A DNA stretch of 28,867 nt from JANLQX01 sp043775075 (GTDB lineage: Bacteria > Actinomycetota > Acidimicrobiia > Acidimicrobiales > JANYDT01): assembly GCA_043775075.1 (NCBI GenBank), contig JAYVSS010000100.1, positions 1-28,867 on the forward strand, read 5' to 3'. The notes under the pieces are model-generated. The model saw nothing but the letters and a program-made list of their open reading frames with translations, did no database searches and was not told the origin of the DNA. Positions 1 through 7,397 of the stretch are shown here, in pieces (position 1 is the first letter of the stretch; every line of letters begins with the position of its first letter). The position numbers and the translations under genes were made by a program.

Positions 1-1294
1 GATTCACCAGTTGGGTCACGAAGGAAGGCAGGTCGAATACCTCAGTAACTAGTTCCGCGGCATTGGCATCAAAGCGCGAAATCTCCAAAAGATCGAGCAC
101 TAATCTCCGGAAATGTCTTGATTGGTTGCCCAGCACATCGACGATCTTTTGATTGCGCTCACTCAGTTCGTCTCGACGGCCCTCCAGCAGCTCAACGGCG
201 GCGGTCAGCGCGGTCAGCGGGGTGCGCAGTTCGTGGCTCACGTCGGACGCGAAGCGTGCCTCACGTTCAATGCGGGTCTGCAGCGACGCCGCCATTTCGT
301 TGAACGACGTGACGAGCGGATCAAGGTCGGTGTCACCGGTCAGGGGAAGACGGGTTTCCAAACGGCCACTGGCAATGTCCCCGGCGGCCACTGCGACGTT
401 GCGCAAGGGACGAACAACTCTTCGACTGATCGACCGTCCGACTATGGCCGCACCCAGCGTCGAGGCCACGGCTGCGAGGCTGAGCGCCCGGCCGAGATTG
501 CGTAACGTATCGTCGAGATCGTTGAGGTAGGAAATCTCGTAGAACGTGGCGGACACGCTCTGGAGTCGAACACCGAGGACGAGAAGCGACTCGCCGTTGC
601 GACGGGTGATCTGCCACCCGCTGGCGAAATCGTCCTTCGGGTTTCGGGCCGAGACCTCCATCCTCTGGCGGAGCTCGGCGGGAACTAGGCCGAGCTCAAC
701 CGTAGCGTCGTTACTGCGAAACAGGCCCTGTTTGCTCGTCAGCAGCGTCGCCGTCACGCCGGGCCGGTGTTGGGCCCGCAACACCGACGTAACGCTGCGT
801 CCCAGCCCGCCAGCGAGGGCTTGTTGGGCTTCGGTGGCGCTCGGAATGAGTTGTCGTTCGGCCGCTCGAAGACGCTCCTCGACAAACGAGGATCGGGCAA
901 CGACGAAGGTCAGGAGCGACACAATCACCGAAACGATCAACGCTCCAAACGCCAAGGCAATCGTCGTTCGGGAGGCGAGGCCGAGGTGGATCCGACGAAG
1001 GGGTGCGGGGACCAACCTTCGCAGGACCGTCCACCGGCTCGTCTCGGAGTCGATTGGTTCGTCAAGTACATCGACGCGGGCAAGATAGGCACCGGGGAGT
1101 ACGCTGGCCGTCGGGGCGCGCATCCCGTCTCGGATGGGTACCTTCGCCGCCGGAGTATCTGCTGCGAGAGCGGTCGGGCTGGTCGGGCTAGTCGGGCTGG
1201 TCGGGGGCACTGCGACGACGTCCGGGCCCGTGGTCTCCAACCCCGCCCGGTCATTTCCGAGGCTGGTGCGGTCAGCTCGGTCGCGGTCAGTCAC
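1..1294 (-). CDS. Sensor histidine kinase, 3' part cut by window edge
   Basis: Membrane sensor kinase that should phosphorylate the response regulator encoded just before it. The frame is open from a GTG at 1294 to the left edge, about 431 codons. Visible in order: a Pro/Thr/Ser-rich cytoplasmic N-terminus; a first membrane segment near residues 111-133; an extracytoplasmic stretch of about 135 residues; a second membrane segment near 269-287; a HAMP linker (about 288-340); and a HisKA domain with the H-box SHELRTPL, phospho-accepting His354 at 233-235. The ATPase domain lies beyond the edge. The GTG overlaps the regulator's stop codon, implying translational coupling; an in-frame ATG at 1123 is a shorter alternative start. 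The stimulus cannot be read from the sequence. The architecture resembles MtrB/PrrB-type actinobacterial kinases, but I do not assign either name. Confidence 0.9.
   Translation of the reverse strand, partial: MTDRDRADRTSLGNDRAGLETTGPDVVAVPPTSPTSPTSPTALAADTPAAKVPIRDGMRAPTASVLPGAYLARVDVLDEPIDSETSRWTVLRRLVPAPLRRIHLGLASRTTIALAFGALIVSVIVSLLTFVVARSSFVEERLRAAERQLIPSATEAQQALAGGLGRSVTSVLRAQHRPGVTATLLTSKQGLFRSNDATVELGLVPAELRQRMEVSARNPKDDFASGWQITRRNGESLLVLGVRLQSVSATFYEISYLNDLDDTLRNLGRALSLAAVASTLGAAIVGRSISRRVVRPLRNVAVAAGDIASGRLETRLPLTGDTDLDPLVTSFNEMAASLQTRIEREARFASDVSHELRTPLTALTAAVELLEGRRDELSERNQKIVDVLGNQSRHFRRLVLDLLEISRFDANAAELVTEVFDLPSFVTQLVN
1173..1205. repeat. 9-bp tandem repeat coding for Thr-Ser-Pro
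   Basis: The unit gtcgggctg is repeated about 3.7 times (one copy ends in a instead of g). In the kinase frame on the minus strand it encodes a (Thr-Ser-Pro)n run just after the N-terminus. The unit is a multiple of three, so copy-number changes would keep the frame. Confidence 0.85.
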
Positions 1295-1991
1295 CGGGCG
1301 GGACCAGGCGGTAGCCGAGCCCGCGAACAGTGACGATCAGTGTGGGCTCGGCCGGATCGTCTTCCGCCTTGGTCCGGAGGCGGCGGACGTGGGTATCGAC
1401 GAGACGACCGTCGGCGAGGGCGTCGTGATGCCACACTTCGGCGAGGAGCGCTTCGCGCGAGTACACCTTCCCGGCATTTTGCGCGAGGAACAGCAGGAAT
1501 CGAAATTCGGTACGGGTGAGCTTGAGGTCCACGCCGTGCTTCAGGGCCCGCCCCTCGTCCTCCCTTATCTCCAACGGACCAAAAACCAGGCCCCGAGACG
1601 GCGGTGAACCGGGGGCCGGGCGCGCCGGCTGGGCACGACGAAGGTGGGCGCGGATCCTGGCGGCGAGTTCCTTCGGCTGATATGGCTTGGTGACGTAGTC
1701 ATCGGCCCCGGCTTCGAGACCAGCGACGACATCGAAGCTCGATTCCTGGGCGGTCACGACGATGATTGGCACGTCGCTCGTTTGGCGAATCGCCCGGCAG
1801 ACGTCGAAGCCACTCATATCGGGAAGCTTCAAATCGACGAGCACCAGCATCGGCTTGTCCGCCGCAAACGCCATCAGACCATCCGCACCGTTGGCCGCTT
1901 CCGAAACGTCGTACCCCTCGTCCTCTAAATGAAGACGAAGGGTGAAACGAACGTCGTCGTCATCTTCAATGCTGAGGAGGCGAACACGCAC
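1287..1991 (-). CDS. OmpR/PhoB-family response regulator
   Basis: DNA-binding regulator partnered with the downstream kinase. Numbered from the GTG at 1991 it is 234 aa, typical for the family. The receiver domain (about 3-118) has the acidic patch EDDDD, phospho-acceptor Asp53 in VDLKLPDMSG, Thr80 in VVTA, and Lys102 in TKPYQP. A winged-helix domain follows (about 140-232) with LTRTEFRFL, VYSREALLAEVW and the terminal VRGLGYRLVPPGD. The frame stays open to an ATG at 2048, but the extra 19 residues are basic and unlike a receiver start, so I prefer 1991. The gene ends in an overlap with the kinase start. It sits directly downstream of the bS22 gene on the same strand, so the two may share transcripts. 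Confidence 0.92.
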   Translation of the reverse strand: MRVRLLSIEDDDDVRFTLRLHLEDEGYDVSEAANGADGLMAFAADKPMLVLVDLKLPDMSGFDVCRAIRQTSDVPIIVVTAQESSFDVVAGLEAGADDYVTKPYQPKELAARIRAHLRRAQPARPAPGSPPSRGLVFGPLEIREDEGRALKHGVDLKLTRTEFRFLLFLAQNAGKVYSREALLAEVWHHDALADGRLVDTHVRRLRTKAEDDPAEPTLIVTVRGLGYRLVPPGD

Positions 1992-2070
1992 GGGACCATT
2001 CTTGCCCTTCGATCGGCCGAAACGGAACCACCGCCGAGAAAGCCACATTCTCAGCCGGTGCCCGCCGGTG

Positions 2071-2172
2071 CTACTTCTTCTTGGCCCGACGCTGGAAGCG
2101 TGTCCTCTTCAACATCTTCTTATGCTTCTTCTTGCGCATGCGCTTGCGGCGCTTCTTAATCAACGATCCCAT
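2071..2172 (-). CDS. Small ribosomal subunit protein bS22 (AURKAIP1/COX24-like), 33 aa
   Basis: A 33-residue, extremely basic protein that starts MGSLIKKRRKRM and continues with KKKHKKMLKRTR, ending in a Lys run. This matches the tiny actinobacterial proteins annotated as AURKAIP1/COX24-domain proteins and identified as bS22 in mycobacterial ribosome structures (family knowledge from memory). It should sit on the 30S subunit. The ATG is at 2172 and the stop at 2071-2073. A TAACTT box (2183-2188, minus strand) lies 10 nt before the ATG and could be the -10 element of a near-leaderless transcript. The gene is short enough to be missed by many gene finders. The next gene downstream is the response regulator. 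Confidence 0.85.
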   Translation of the reverse strand: MGSLIKKRRKRMRKKKHKKMLKRTRFQRRAKKK

Positions 2173-2248
2173 GAGGACGAAGAAGTTACTCCACCGCCGA
2201 CTGGGCGACGAACGCTCCGCGACGAAATCGTCGACGGCTCAGAATCGA

Positions 2249-2980
2249 TCAATGGGCGGGGCGGGTGCGGGCGACGACGTAACCTTCGCCCGGAAACGCC
2301 CCTTCGACGAACCAGGTCGAGCCGCTGCCGGCCAGCACCGGCTCCTGGCCACTGTGACTGCCCAGCCGCTCACGCCACTGCACCAGTCTCGGCTCCACGG
2401 TCAGCGCCGCCGGCTCCAGATCGTTCGGACGCATCGACGTGGGTCCGCCGAGCGCGTCCCACACCCGATATACCGCAGGGGTGGAAACGCCGAACGGCGG
2501 CGTACAGAGCGTGAACACGCGCTCGACAAACGGCAGAGCTTCAAGCTGTTCACCGATCCCCGTCACCCGGGCTCGGCCTCCGCGGATGCAGAACGAAACG
2601 TCCGCGCCGAGAGTGGCCGCGTCGCGAACGTCGTCGCCCGCAGTTCGCCCGGCCCACCGAAACACCGCCGCGGCGTCCGACGATCCCCCGCCGAGCCCCC
2701 CGCCCACCGGAATGCGCTTTGTCAACATCACCGCCGCCGTTCGACCCACATGACGCAGCGCCCGGGTCACGAGATTGTCGTCGCCCAGGGTGACGAGGAG
2801 AGCCGTGGCCGCAGTTTCCTCCGTGGCGATCTGCAGGGAGTCGCCGTCCTCGAAAACCAGCGTGTCGGCCAAATCGAGCGACACCATCTCGGCGTCGATC
2901 AGGTGATAGCCGTCATTGCGCAGCCCGGTCATGCGAAGCGACACCGTGAGCTTGGCGGGCGCAGATTCAATGTGACGCAT
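2249..2980 (-). CDS. ispE: 4-diphosphocytidyl-2-C-methyl-D-erythritol kinase
   Basis: Cytoplasmic GHMP kinase of the non-mevalonate (MEP) isoprenoid pathway; it phosphorylates CDP-methylerythritol at the 2-hydroxyl using ATP. From the ATG at 2980 it is 243 aa. Visible: the APAKL start motif with Lys10; GYHLID near 25-30; the ATP-binding glycine loop PVGGGLGGGSSDAAA (91-105); GADVSFCI then GRARVTGIGE near 126-144; and a C-terminal AGSGSTWF. It is somewhat shorter than the usual 280-300 aa, the loss being at the C-terminal end. A G-rich stretch (GGGGGCACG) just before the ATG may act as ribosome-binding site. In many actinobacteria ispE follows rsmA directly; here about 1.1 kb of gene debris separates them. 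Confidence 0.92.
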   Translation of the reverse strand: MRHIESAPAKLTVSLRMTGLRNDGYHLIDAEMVSLDLADTLVFEDGDSLQIATEETAATALLVTLGDDNLVTRALRHVGRTAAVMLTKRIPVGGGLGGGSSDAAAVFRWAGRTAGDDVRDAATLGADVSFCIRGGRARVTGIGEQLEALPFVERVFTLCTPPFGVSTPAVYRVWDALGGPTSMRPNDLEPAALTVEPRLVQWRERLGSHSGQEPVLAGSGSTWFVEGAFPGEGYVVARTRPAH

Positions 2981-3006
2981 CGTGCCCCCAATCATCGCCC
3001 GGTTCC

Positions 3007-3312
3007 TTAAGCTTCGCTCATCAGCCGAGCAAGCACCGGACCGAAGACATTGACCCATGTTCGCAGCATCCGATCCTCGGTTATGGCGAGTTTGGGTTCC
3101 CCGGTCAGTCAATCGCTCATCTTGTAAAAGATCATCGAACCGACGAAGAGGAAGGCCAGGCCTCCGGATCGAACTCACCGATTTGTTGGCTGTTCATCTG
3201 GGCCCGCAACGCGTTGGCCATCGCCCCGTAGGCACGGCATCGTTGTCAACGAGGTGACGGCGAACGACCTCGGGCAGGTTGGCAGCCTCACGCAGCATGA
3301 TGAGGCTTACCT
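3007..3312 (-). pseudogene. TetR-family regulator remnant (C-terminal domain only)
   Basis: Read on the minus strand, three segments make a recognisable TetR ligand-domain C-terminus. They are LIMLREAANLPEVVRRHL (about 3250-3305), AMANALRAQMNSQQIGEFDP (about 3165-3225), and AFLFVGSMIFYKMSD, then LTGEPKLAITEDRMLRTW, then GPVLARLMSEA ending at a TAA (3007-3009). The pieces are joined by what look like two single-base losses (near 3220-3235 and 3155-3162). One nonsense codon, TGA at 3109-3111, sits where Trp would be expected. The helix-turn-helix N-terminus is absent: the sequence changes into a P450 fragment on the opposite strand at about 3310. TetR regulators often lie divergently beside P450 genes in actinobacteria, so this looks like the partner of the next relic. 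Confidence 0.75.
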
Positions 3313-3960
3313 CTCATGGCCTCAATGAAGCCGATCATCGACGACGCGGTGGCGACGATTCCGCGGAATCGTCCGTTCGATGTCGAACTCACCATGGGGA
3401 CGCTGGCCCTGCAATTAGCGGCGTGGGTGCTGTTCGGTGATCGCCTAAGTCATACGCAGGCTGAGGAGTTGGCGGCCCACCAACGCGATGTCGTCACCTC
3501 GGTGGGGCGTCGCCTCGGACAGGCTCCGCAGCATTGTCCCGTCACCGTTGGCCGGCCGGCGCGAGACACTGCGGCTGACACACCCGCGGTCTGGGGATGC
3601 CCGTCGACCCAAGGTGCGAAACGTCATGTTGGACGGGCATCGCCTCGGCCGGGCGGAAGTGGTGACCGTGTACCTCCGGGGCATAAATCGCGATCCAAAG
3701 CGATGGATCGACCAGTTGCCATTCAGCCCGGATCGTCACCGCACCACATACCCCTCGATGCCACGATGTTGGCGTTCGGTCTCTGTCCGCGTGGTTGCAT
3801 CGGTCAACATCTGGCTAGGGCCGAGATGCTCCCCGTCCTCCCCGTCCTTGCCGCGGCGGGCGACTTCTCGCTCGATCCCGCACAACAGTCGAACCCTGCT
3901 CGAACAACTTGTAAACACGGACGGGCTCGATTTGAGCCCGTCGGCATTCGCCAAGTCACG
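3313..3960 (+). pseudogene. Cytochrome P450 remnant, frameshifted and internally deleted
   Basis: Three P450 blocks in different frames. Block 1 (frame of 3316, to about 3525): PFDVELTMGTLALQLAAWVL then FGDRLS, typical of the helix C-D region. Block 2 (frame of 3488, about 3563-3739): the K-helix ExxR motif as ETLRL (Glu at 3563, Arg at 3572), then LDGHRL, VVTVYLRGINRDPKRW and FSPDRH. Block 3 (frame of 3316, about 3740-3890): PHHIPLDAT and the haem loop FGLCPRGCIGQHLARAE with the ligand Cys codon at 3796-3798. The N-terminal ~110 residues and everything between helix D and helix K, including the I-helix oxygen-binding groove, are missing. It cannot make a working enzyme. A 277-codon open frame runs through blocks 1 and 3 and could be mis-called as a gene. 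Confidence 0.8.
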
Positions 3961-3972
3961 CCCTCGTCAACC

Positions 3973-4149
3973 GTGAATTATCTTGTCGACAGCAGTGCCT
4001 GGCACCAAGTAGCGAATAATCTCACCGCTGCCCGGTGGACCGCACTGTTGACTTCCGACGAGGTAGCCATTTGCGATCAGGTACAACTTGAGATTCCCAA
4101 GATCACCAAGCAGCCCACGGAGTGGATCGCCAGACGCGGCTCACTCTGA
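3973..4149 (+). pseudogene. Truncated PIN-domain (VapC-like) toxin remnant
   Basis: From a GTG at 3973 the frame reads VNYLVDSSAWHQVA, then RWTALLTSDEVAICDQVQLE, and stops at 4147-4149 after 58 aa. The start is a PIN-domain signature: the first metal-binding Asp in YLVDSSA and a second acidic residue in QLEI. Complete VapC toxins are about 130 aa, so the second half with the remaining catalytic acids is gone. No VapB antitoxin precedes it; the P450 relic does. Its end overlaps the end of rsmA by 9 nt on the opposite strand, so rsmA sequence seems to have replaced the missing half. Probably non-functional. Confidence 0.65.
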
Positions 4150-4995
4150 GCTACCTATTTCGCCATCAGTTTGAGCATGAGCCAACCGCACCCATGCATG
4201 CACATCGAGTTCTTCCGCCCGGGCCGTCGACGCAACACCTGCAGCAACGAACTGAGATTCGCTGATGATCCCGGCCAGGTTTCCCCGCAGCATCTTCCGA
4301 CGATGGGCAAACCCAGCTTTTACCAGCGCAAAGATATTCTGTGCACTTACCATCTCCGGATCAGCAACGGGGCCGCTGTGGTGACGGTCGATCCGCACGA
4401 GCCCTGAGTCCACGTTGGGTTTGGGGAGGAACACACTCGGGGGAACGGTGCCAACCATTCGTGCCGTGGCCCAGTACGCCACCTTCACCGTCACCGCACC
4501 GTACGCCGATGTACGGGGTGCGGCGGCGAATCGTTCCGCCACTTCCTTCTGCACCATGACCAACATGCGGTTGATCTGGGGAACAAAGTCCAGCAGGTCG
4601 GCGATGAGGGGCGTGGCGATGTTGTACGGGAGATTGGCCACCAACGTGTACGGCCCGTCCAACGGGGGAAGCACCTCGTTCCAATTGAGTTTCATTGCGT
4701 CGGCATGGAGCACCGCCACATTGGTAAGCGCGCTGGTGTGTTCGCGTAAACCATCAATCAGGTGACGATCGATTTCGATGGCCGTGACGTGTGCGTCGGT
4801 TTCGGCGATGGCCAGCGTGAGGGAGCCGAGGCCGGCGCCGATCTCCACGACCTTGGTGGTTGCGTCAATGTCGGCCAGGCGAACAATGCGGCGCACCGTG
4901 TTTGGATCGACGACAAAGTTCTGCCCGAGTGACCGGCTCGGATGACCGCCGGTCTGGTCGAACCAGGCGGCGACCTGCTGACGGGAAAGGGTCAC
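4141..4995 (-). CDS. rsmA: 16S rRNA dimethyladenosine transferase (KsgA/RsmA)
   Basis: Dimethylates two adjacent adenosines near the 3' end of 16S rRNA using S-adenosylmethionine, late in 30S assembly. The protein is 284 aa, a normal length. Visible: SLGQNFVVD (22-30); SAM motif I EIGAGLGSLT (51-60); the acidic end of strand 2, IEID (73-76); and catalytic motif IV NLPYN (121-125). The small C-terminal helical domain contains AGFAHRRKMLRGNL. The GTG start at 4995 overlaps the TGA of tatD (GTGA), so translation is probably coupled. The gene ends against the PIN relic. Confidence 0.96.
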   Translation of the reverse strand: MTLSRQQVAAWFDQTGGHPSRSLGQNFVVDPNTVRRIVRLADIDATTKVVEIGAGLGSLTLAIAETDAHVTAIEIDRHLIDGLREHTSALTNVAVLHADAMKLNWNEVLPPLDGPYTLVANLPYNIATPLIADLLDFVPQINRMLVMVQKEVAERFAAAPRTSAYGAVTVKVAYWATARMVGTVPPSVFLPKPNVDSGLVRIDRHHSGPVADPEMVSAQNIFALVKAGFAHRRKMLRGNLAGIISESQFVAAGVASTARAEELDVHAWVRLAHAQTDGEIGSSE

Positions 4996-5819
4996 GCCGA
5001 ACTCGAGTCGGACCCGGCGACCGCCCCAACACCCGGGTCCAGGCGAAACGCTCGGTTGGTGTTGGCGTAGGTGGTGGCTGCCAAGTCGTAGGTGGACATA
5101 CCTTTTACCTTCGCCACCGCCTCCCCGACAAACGGTACCCAGGCCGGACGGTTCTGCTTGCCCCGATGGGGCATCGGTGCCAGATAGGGAGTGTCGGTTT
5201 CGACGAGGATACGGTCGAGCGGGGTGATCGCCGCCGCCGCCTGCAATTCCACCGCCGTTTTGAAACTGACGATTCCCGAATAGCTAAGGAACACGCCGTC
5301 GTGGATCGCCAGACATTGGGATGCTTCTTCCGGACCTCCAGCGAAACAGTGGAAGATCGTCGAACTTGGGGCACCTTCGTTGGCCAAAATGGCGAATGTG
5401 TCGTCCCATGCCTCGCGCGTGTGGATCACCAACGGCAGGTCGTAGGCGAAGGCGAGACGAATCTGGGCGGCAAACTCCGCACGCTGGACATCTCGCGGCG
5501 AGTGGTCGTAGTGATAATCCAGCCCGCACTCCCCGACCCCAACGATGCGCTTGGCGGCGGCCCCGTCGAGCAACGGGGCCATCCACTCAATGCCCTGCGA
5601 GCTGTCGTGAGGGTGAAGGCCGACGGTGGCCCACACATCACTATGCGCACTGGCTAGCGCGATAGCGGCAAGCGACGTCGGTTCATCGCAGCCAACGTCG
5701 ACGAAACGCGCAACTCCTGCAGCGCGGGCATCGGCCAGAGCAGCCGCGGCATCGATACGCTCATCGTGGACGTGGCAGTGCGAGTCGAACCACATTGGCG
5801 CGGCCGCCGAGTTTGTCAT
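4992..5819 (-). CDS. tatD: TatD-family metal-dependent hydrolase / DNase
   Basis: TIM-barrel metallohydrolase of the amidohydrolase superfamily; family members show metal-dependent DNase activity. The 275-aa protein has the expected ligands: His14 and His16 in DSHCHVH, Glu97 in GVGECGLDY, His133 in VIHTREAWDD, His157 in FHCFAGG, and Asp209 in VETDTPYLAP. It lies 6 nt downstream of metG and overlaps rsmA, forming a tight metG-tatD-rsmA unit, a common arrangement in actinobacteria and Bacillota. The spacer before its ATG holds one copy of the recurrent GYRYRCTTA word. Confidence 0.94.
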   Translation of the reverse strand: MTNSAAAPMWFDSHCHVHDERIDAAAALADARAAGVARFVDVGCDEPTSLAAIALASAHSDVWATVGLHPHDSSQGIEWMAPLLDGAAAKRIVGVGECGLDYHYDHSPRDVQRAEFAAQIRLAFAYDLPLVIHTREAWDDTFAILANEGAPSSTIFHCFAGGPEEASQCLAIHDGVFLSYSGIVSFKTAVELQAAAAITPLDRILVETDTPYLAPMPHRGKQNRPAWVPFVGEAVAKVKGMSTYDLAATTYANTNRAFRLDPGVGAVAGSDSSSA

Positions 5820-5825
5820 GTGTGC

Positions 5826-7379
5826 TTATGACTTCCGTGGGAAGAGCGGATCACCCTTGGTCACCGTTTGACCGGCAATGTATCCGCCCCATGCCAATGC
5901 GTCCGGCACCCGCTGATCGGCGACGAGTCCCGTGCACCCGATACGCTCCCAAAGCGTTTGACAAAGCGTGGGCATGGCCGGGTTGCTGAGAATGGCGACG
6001 ATTCTCAGTGCCTCAAGGGCGTCGCCCATCACTGCGTCGACCTCGGGGCCCGGATCGAGTTTCCACGGCTGATTCGTCTCCAGGAACGCGTTGGTCTCAC
6101 GGATGAGCCGCCAGGTGGCTTCCAGCGCGTCCGACGGCGAGAGCGCATCCCAGCCCGCCACCGCGTCGGCGACGGCCGCGGCCGCCACCACCGCTAGAGG
6201 TGAATCGACTTGCGGCGCGGGGCCGAGGCCGTCGCACTTTTTCCCCACGACGGTGGCCACGCGGGCGGCGAGGTTGCCGAAGTTGTTGGCGAGATCGGAG
6301 TTGAACCGGGCCACCATTCCTTCGTGGGAGAACTCGGCGTCATTTCCCAGCGGGACCTCGCGCAGCAGGTGGTACCGCACCGCGTCCACCCCAAACTCGT
6401 CGCAGAGGTCCTTCGGATAGATCTGAGCGAGGCCGGTCTTCGACAGCTTTTCGCCGCCGATCAAGAGGAACCCGTGGACCAGTATCCGCGGCGGCTCCAG
6501 CCCGGCGGCCATGAGCATTGCGGGCCAGTACACACAGTGAAAGCGCAGGATGTCCTTCGCCACGATGTGGTGCACGTGGGGCCACCACGTCTGGAACGCT
6601 TCGTCGGTGTGGCCGGCTTGCCCAATACTGAGCGCGCTTATGTAATTAGCCAAGGCGTCGAACCATACATAGGCGACATGCTTTTCATCCCACGGCAACG
6701 GGATGCCCCAATCGAGCGTTGATCGGCTGATCGAGAAGTCCTGCAACCCACCCTTGATGAAGCCCAGAACTTCGTTGCGCTTGCCCTGAGGAACGACGGC
6801 GTCCGGCGTGTTGTCGAGCCATTCGAGCAATCGATCCTCGAAGGCCGACAGCTTGAAAAAGTAGTTCTCCTCCGCTACTGATTCCACTGCGCGCTTATGA
6901 ATGGGGCAGCAGCTCTCGACACCATCTTTGTTGGTGATGAGTTCGTCGGCCTTGTAATACGCCTCGCACCCGACGCAGTACAGGCCCTCGTAGGAGCCCT
7001 TCTCCACGAAACCGTTGTCGTAGACGCGTTGCAGTAGCCACTGCACGGTCTCTTTGTGTCGCGGCTCGGTGGTGCGGATGAAGTCGTCGTTGCTGATGTT
7101 GAGCAGCTCCCACGCCACCTTGAACTGCTCGGCAATATCGTCTGCCCACTGCTGCGGAGCAACGCCCTGAGCCTCAGCGGCCTGCTGGATCTTCAGACCG
7201 TGCTCGTCGGTTCCGGTGAGAAAGTGCACAGCGTCGCCCCGCATCCGGTGCCAACGAGCGAGGGCGTCGGCGTTTACCGTCGTGTACGAGTGCCCCACGT
7301 GGGGGATGGCGTTCACGTAATAAATCGGCGTGGTGACGTAGAAACGCCCAGAGCCGTTGGCAGGTTCAGCGGAAAGCAC
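5826..7379 (-). CDS. metG: Methionyl-tRNA synthetase
   Basis: Charges tRNA-Met with methionine in the cytoplasm, ATP-dependent; class I synthetase. The protein is 517 aa. Visible: the HIGH motif as HVGH (27-30) in PIYYVNAIPHVGHSYTT; zinc-knuckle residues Cys135, Cys138, Cys157, Cys158 and His161; the KMSKS loop as KLSKT (311-315); then the anticodon-binding helical domain. There is no C-terminal EMAP-like tRNA-binding domain, as in the short MetG forms. The GTG start at 7379 lies 6 nt from a TAACGT box, consistent with a leaderless mRNA. It heads the metG-tatD-rsmA unit. Confidence 0.97.
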   Translation of the reverse strand: MLSAEPANGSGRFYVTTPIYYVNAIPHVGHSYTTVNADALARWHRMRGDAVHFLTGTDEHGLKIQQAAEAQGVAPQQWADDIAEQFKVAWELLNISNDDFIRTTEPRHKETVQWLLQRVYDNGFVEKGSYEGLYCVGCEAYYKADELITNKDGVESCCPIHKRAVESVAEENYFFKLSAFEDRLLEWLDNTPDAVVPQGKRNEVLGFIKGGLQDFSISRSTLDWGIPLPWDEKHVAYVWFDALANYISALSIGQAGHTDEAFQTWWPHVHHIVAKDILRFHCVYWPAMLMAAGLEPPRILVHGFLLIGGEKLSKTGLAQIYPKDLCDEFGVDAVRYHLLREVPLGNDAEFSHEGMVARFNSDLANNFGNLAARVATVVGKKCDGLGPAPQVDSPLAVVAAAAVADAVAGWDALSPSDALEATWRLIRETNAFLETNQPWKLDPGPEVDAVMGDALEALRIVAILSNPAMPTLCQTLWERIGCTGLVADQRVPDALAWGGYIAGQTVTKGDPLFPRKS

Positions 7380-7384
7380 CTGAC

Positions 7385-7391
7385 TACGTTA
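7385..7391. promoter_or_regulatory. Shared palindromic -10 box for two divergent leaderless genes
   Basis: The sequence tacgtta reads TACGTT on the plus strand and TAACGT on the minus strand. On plus, 7 nt separate it from the GTG of the AbrB-like gene (7398); on minus, 6 nt separate it from the GTG of metG (7379). Only 18 nt lie between the two start codons, so there is no room for ribosome-binding sites. Both genes are probably transcribed from the same overlapping -10 element with transcription starting at or next to the GTG. Confidence 0.65.
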
Positions 7392-7397
7392 GAGCCC

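Noticed and set aside
2081..3010. 309-aa open frame on the plus strand
   Set aside because: Shadow of bS22 and ispE on the opposite strand; Arg-rich composition without motifs.
3109..3111. TGA in the TetR relic as a second selenocysteine codon
   Set aside because: It replaces a Trp rather than a Cys, and the same gene has two frameshifts and no N-terminus, so it is plain decay.
2981..3178. N-terminal extension of ispE up to an in-frame start at 3178
   Set aside because: The added 66 residues are not kinase-like and are an out-of-frame reading of the TetR relic; the APAKL motif fixes the start near 2980.
3316..4149. A single 277-aa gene on the plus strand
   Set aside because: It strings together two P450 pieces, an out-of-frame stretch and a PIN fragment; the K-helix lies in another frame, so it is not one real protein.
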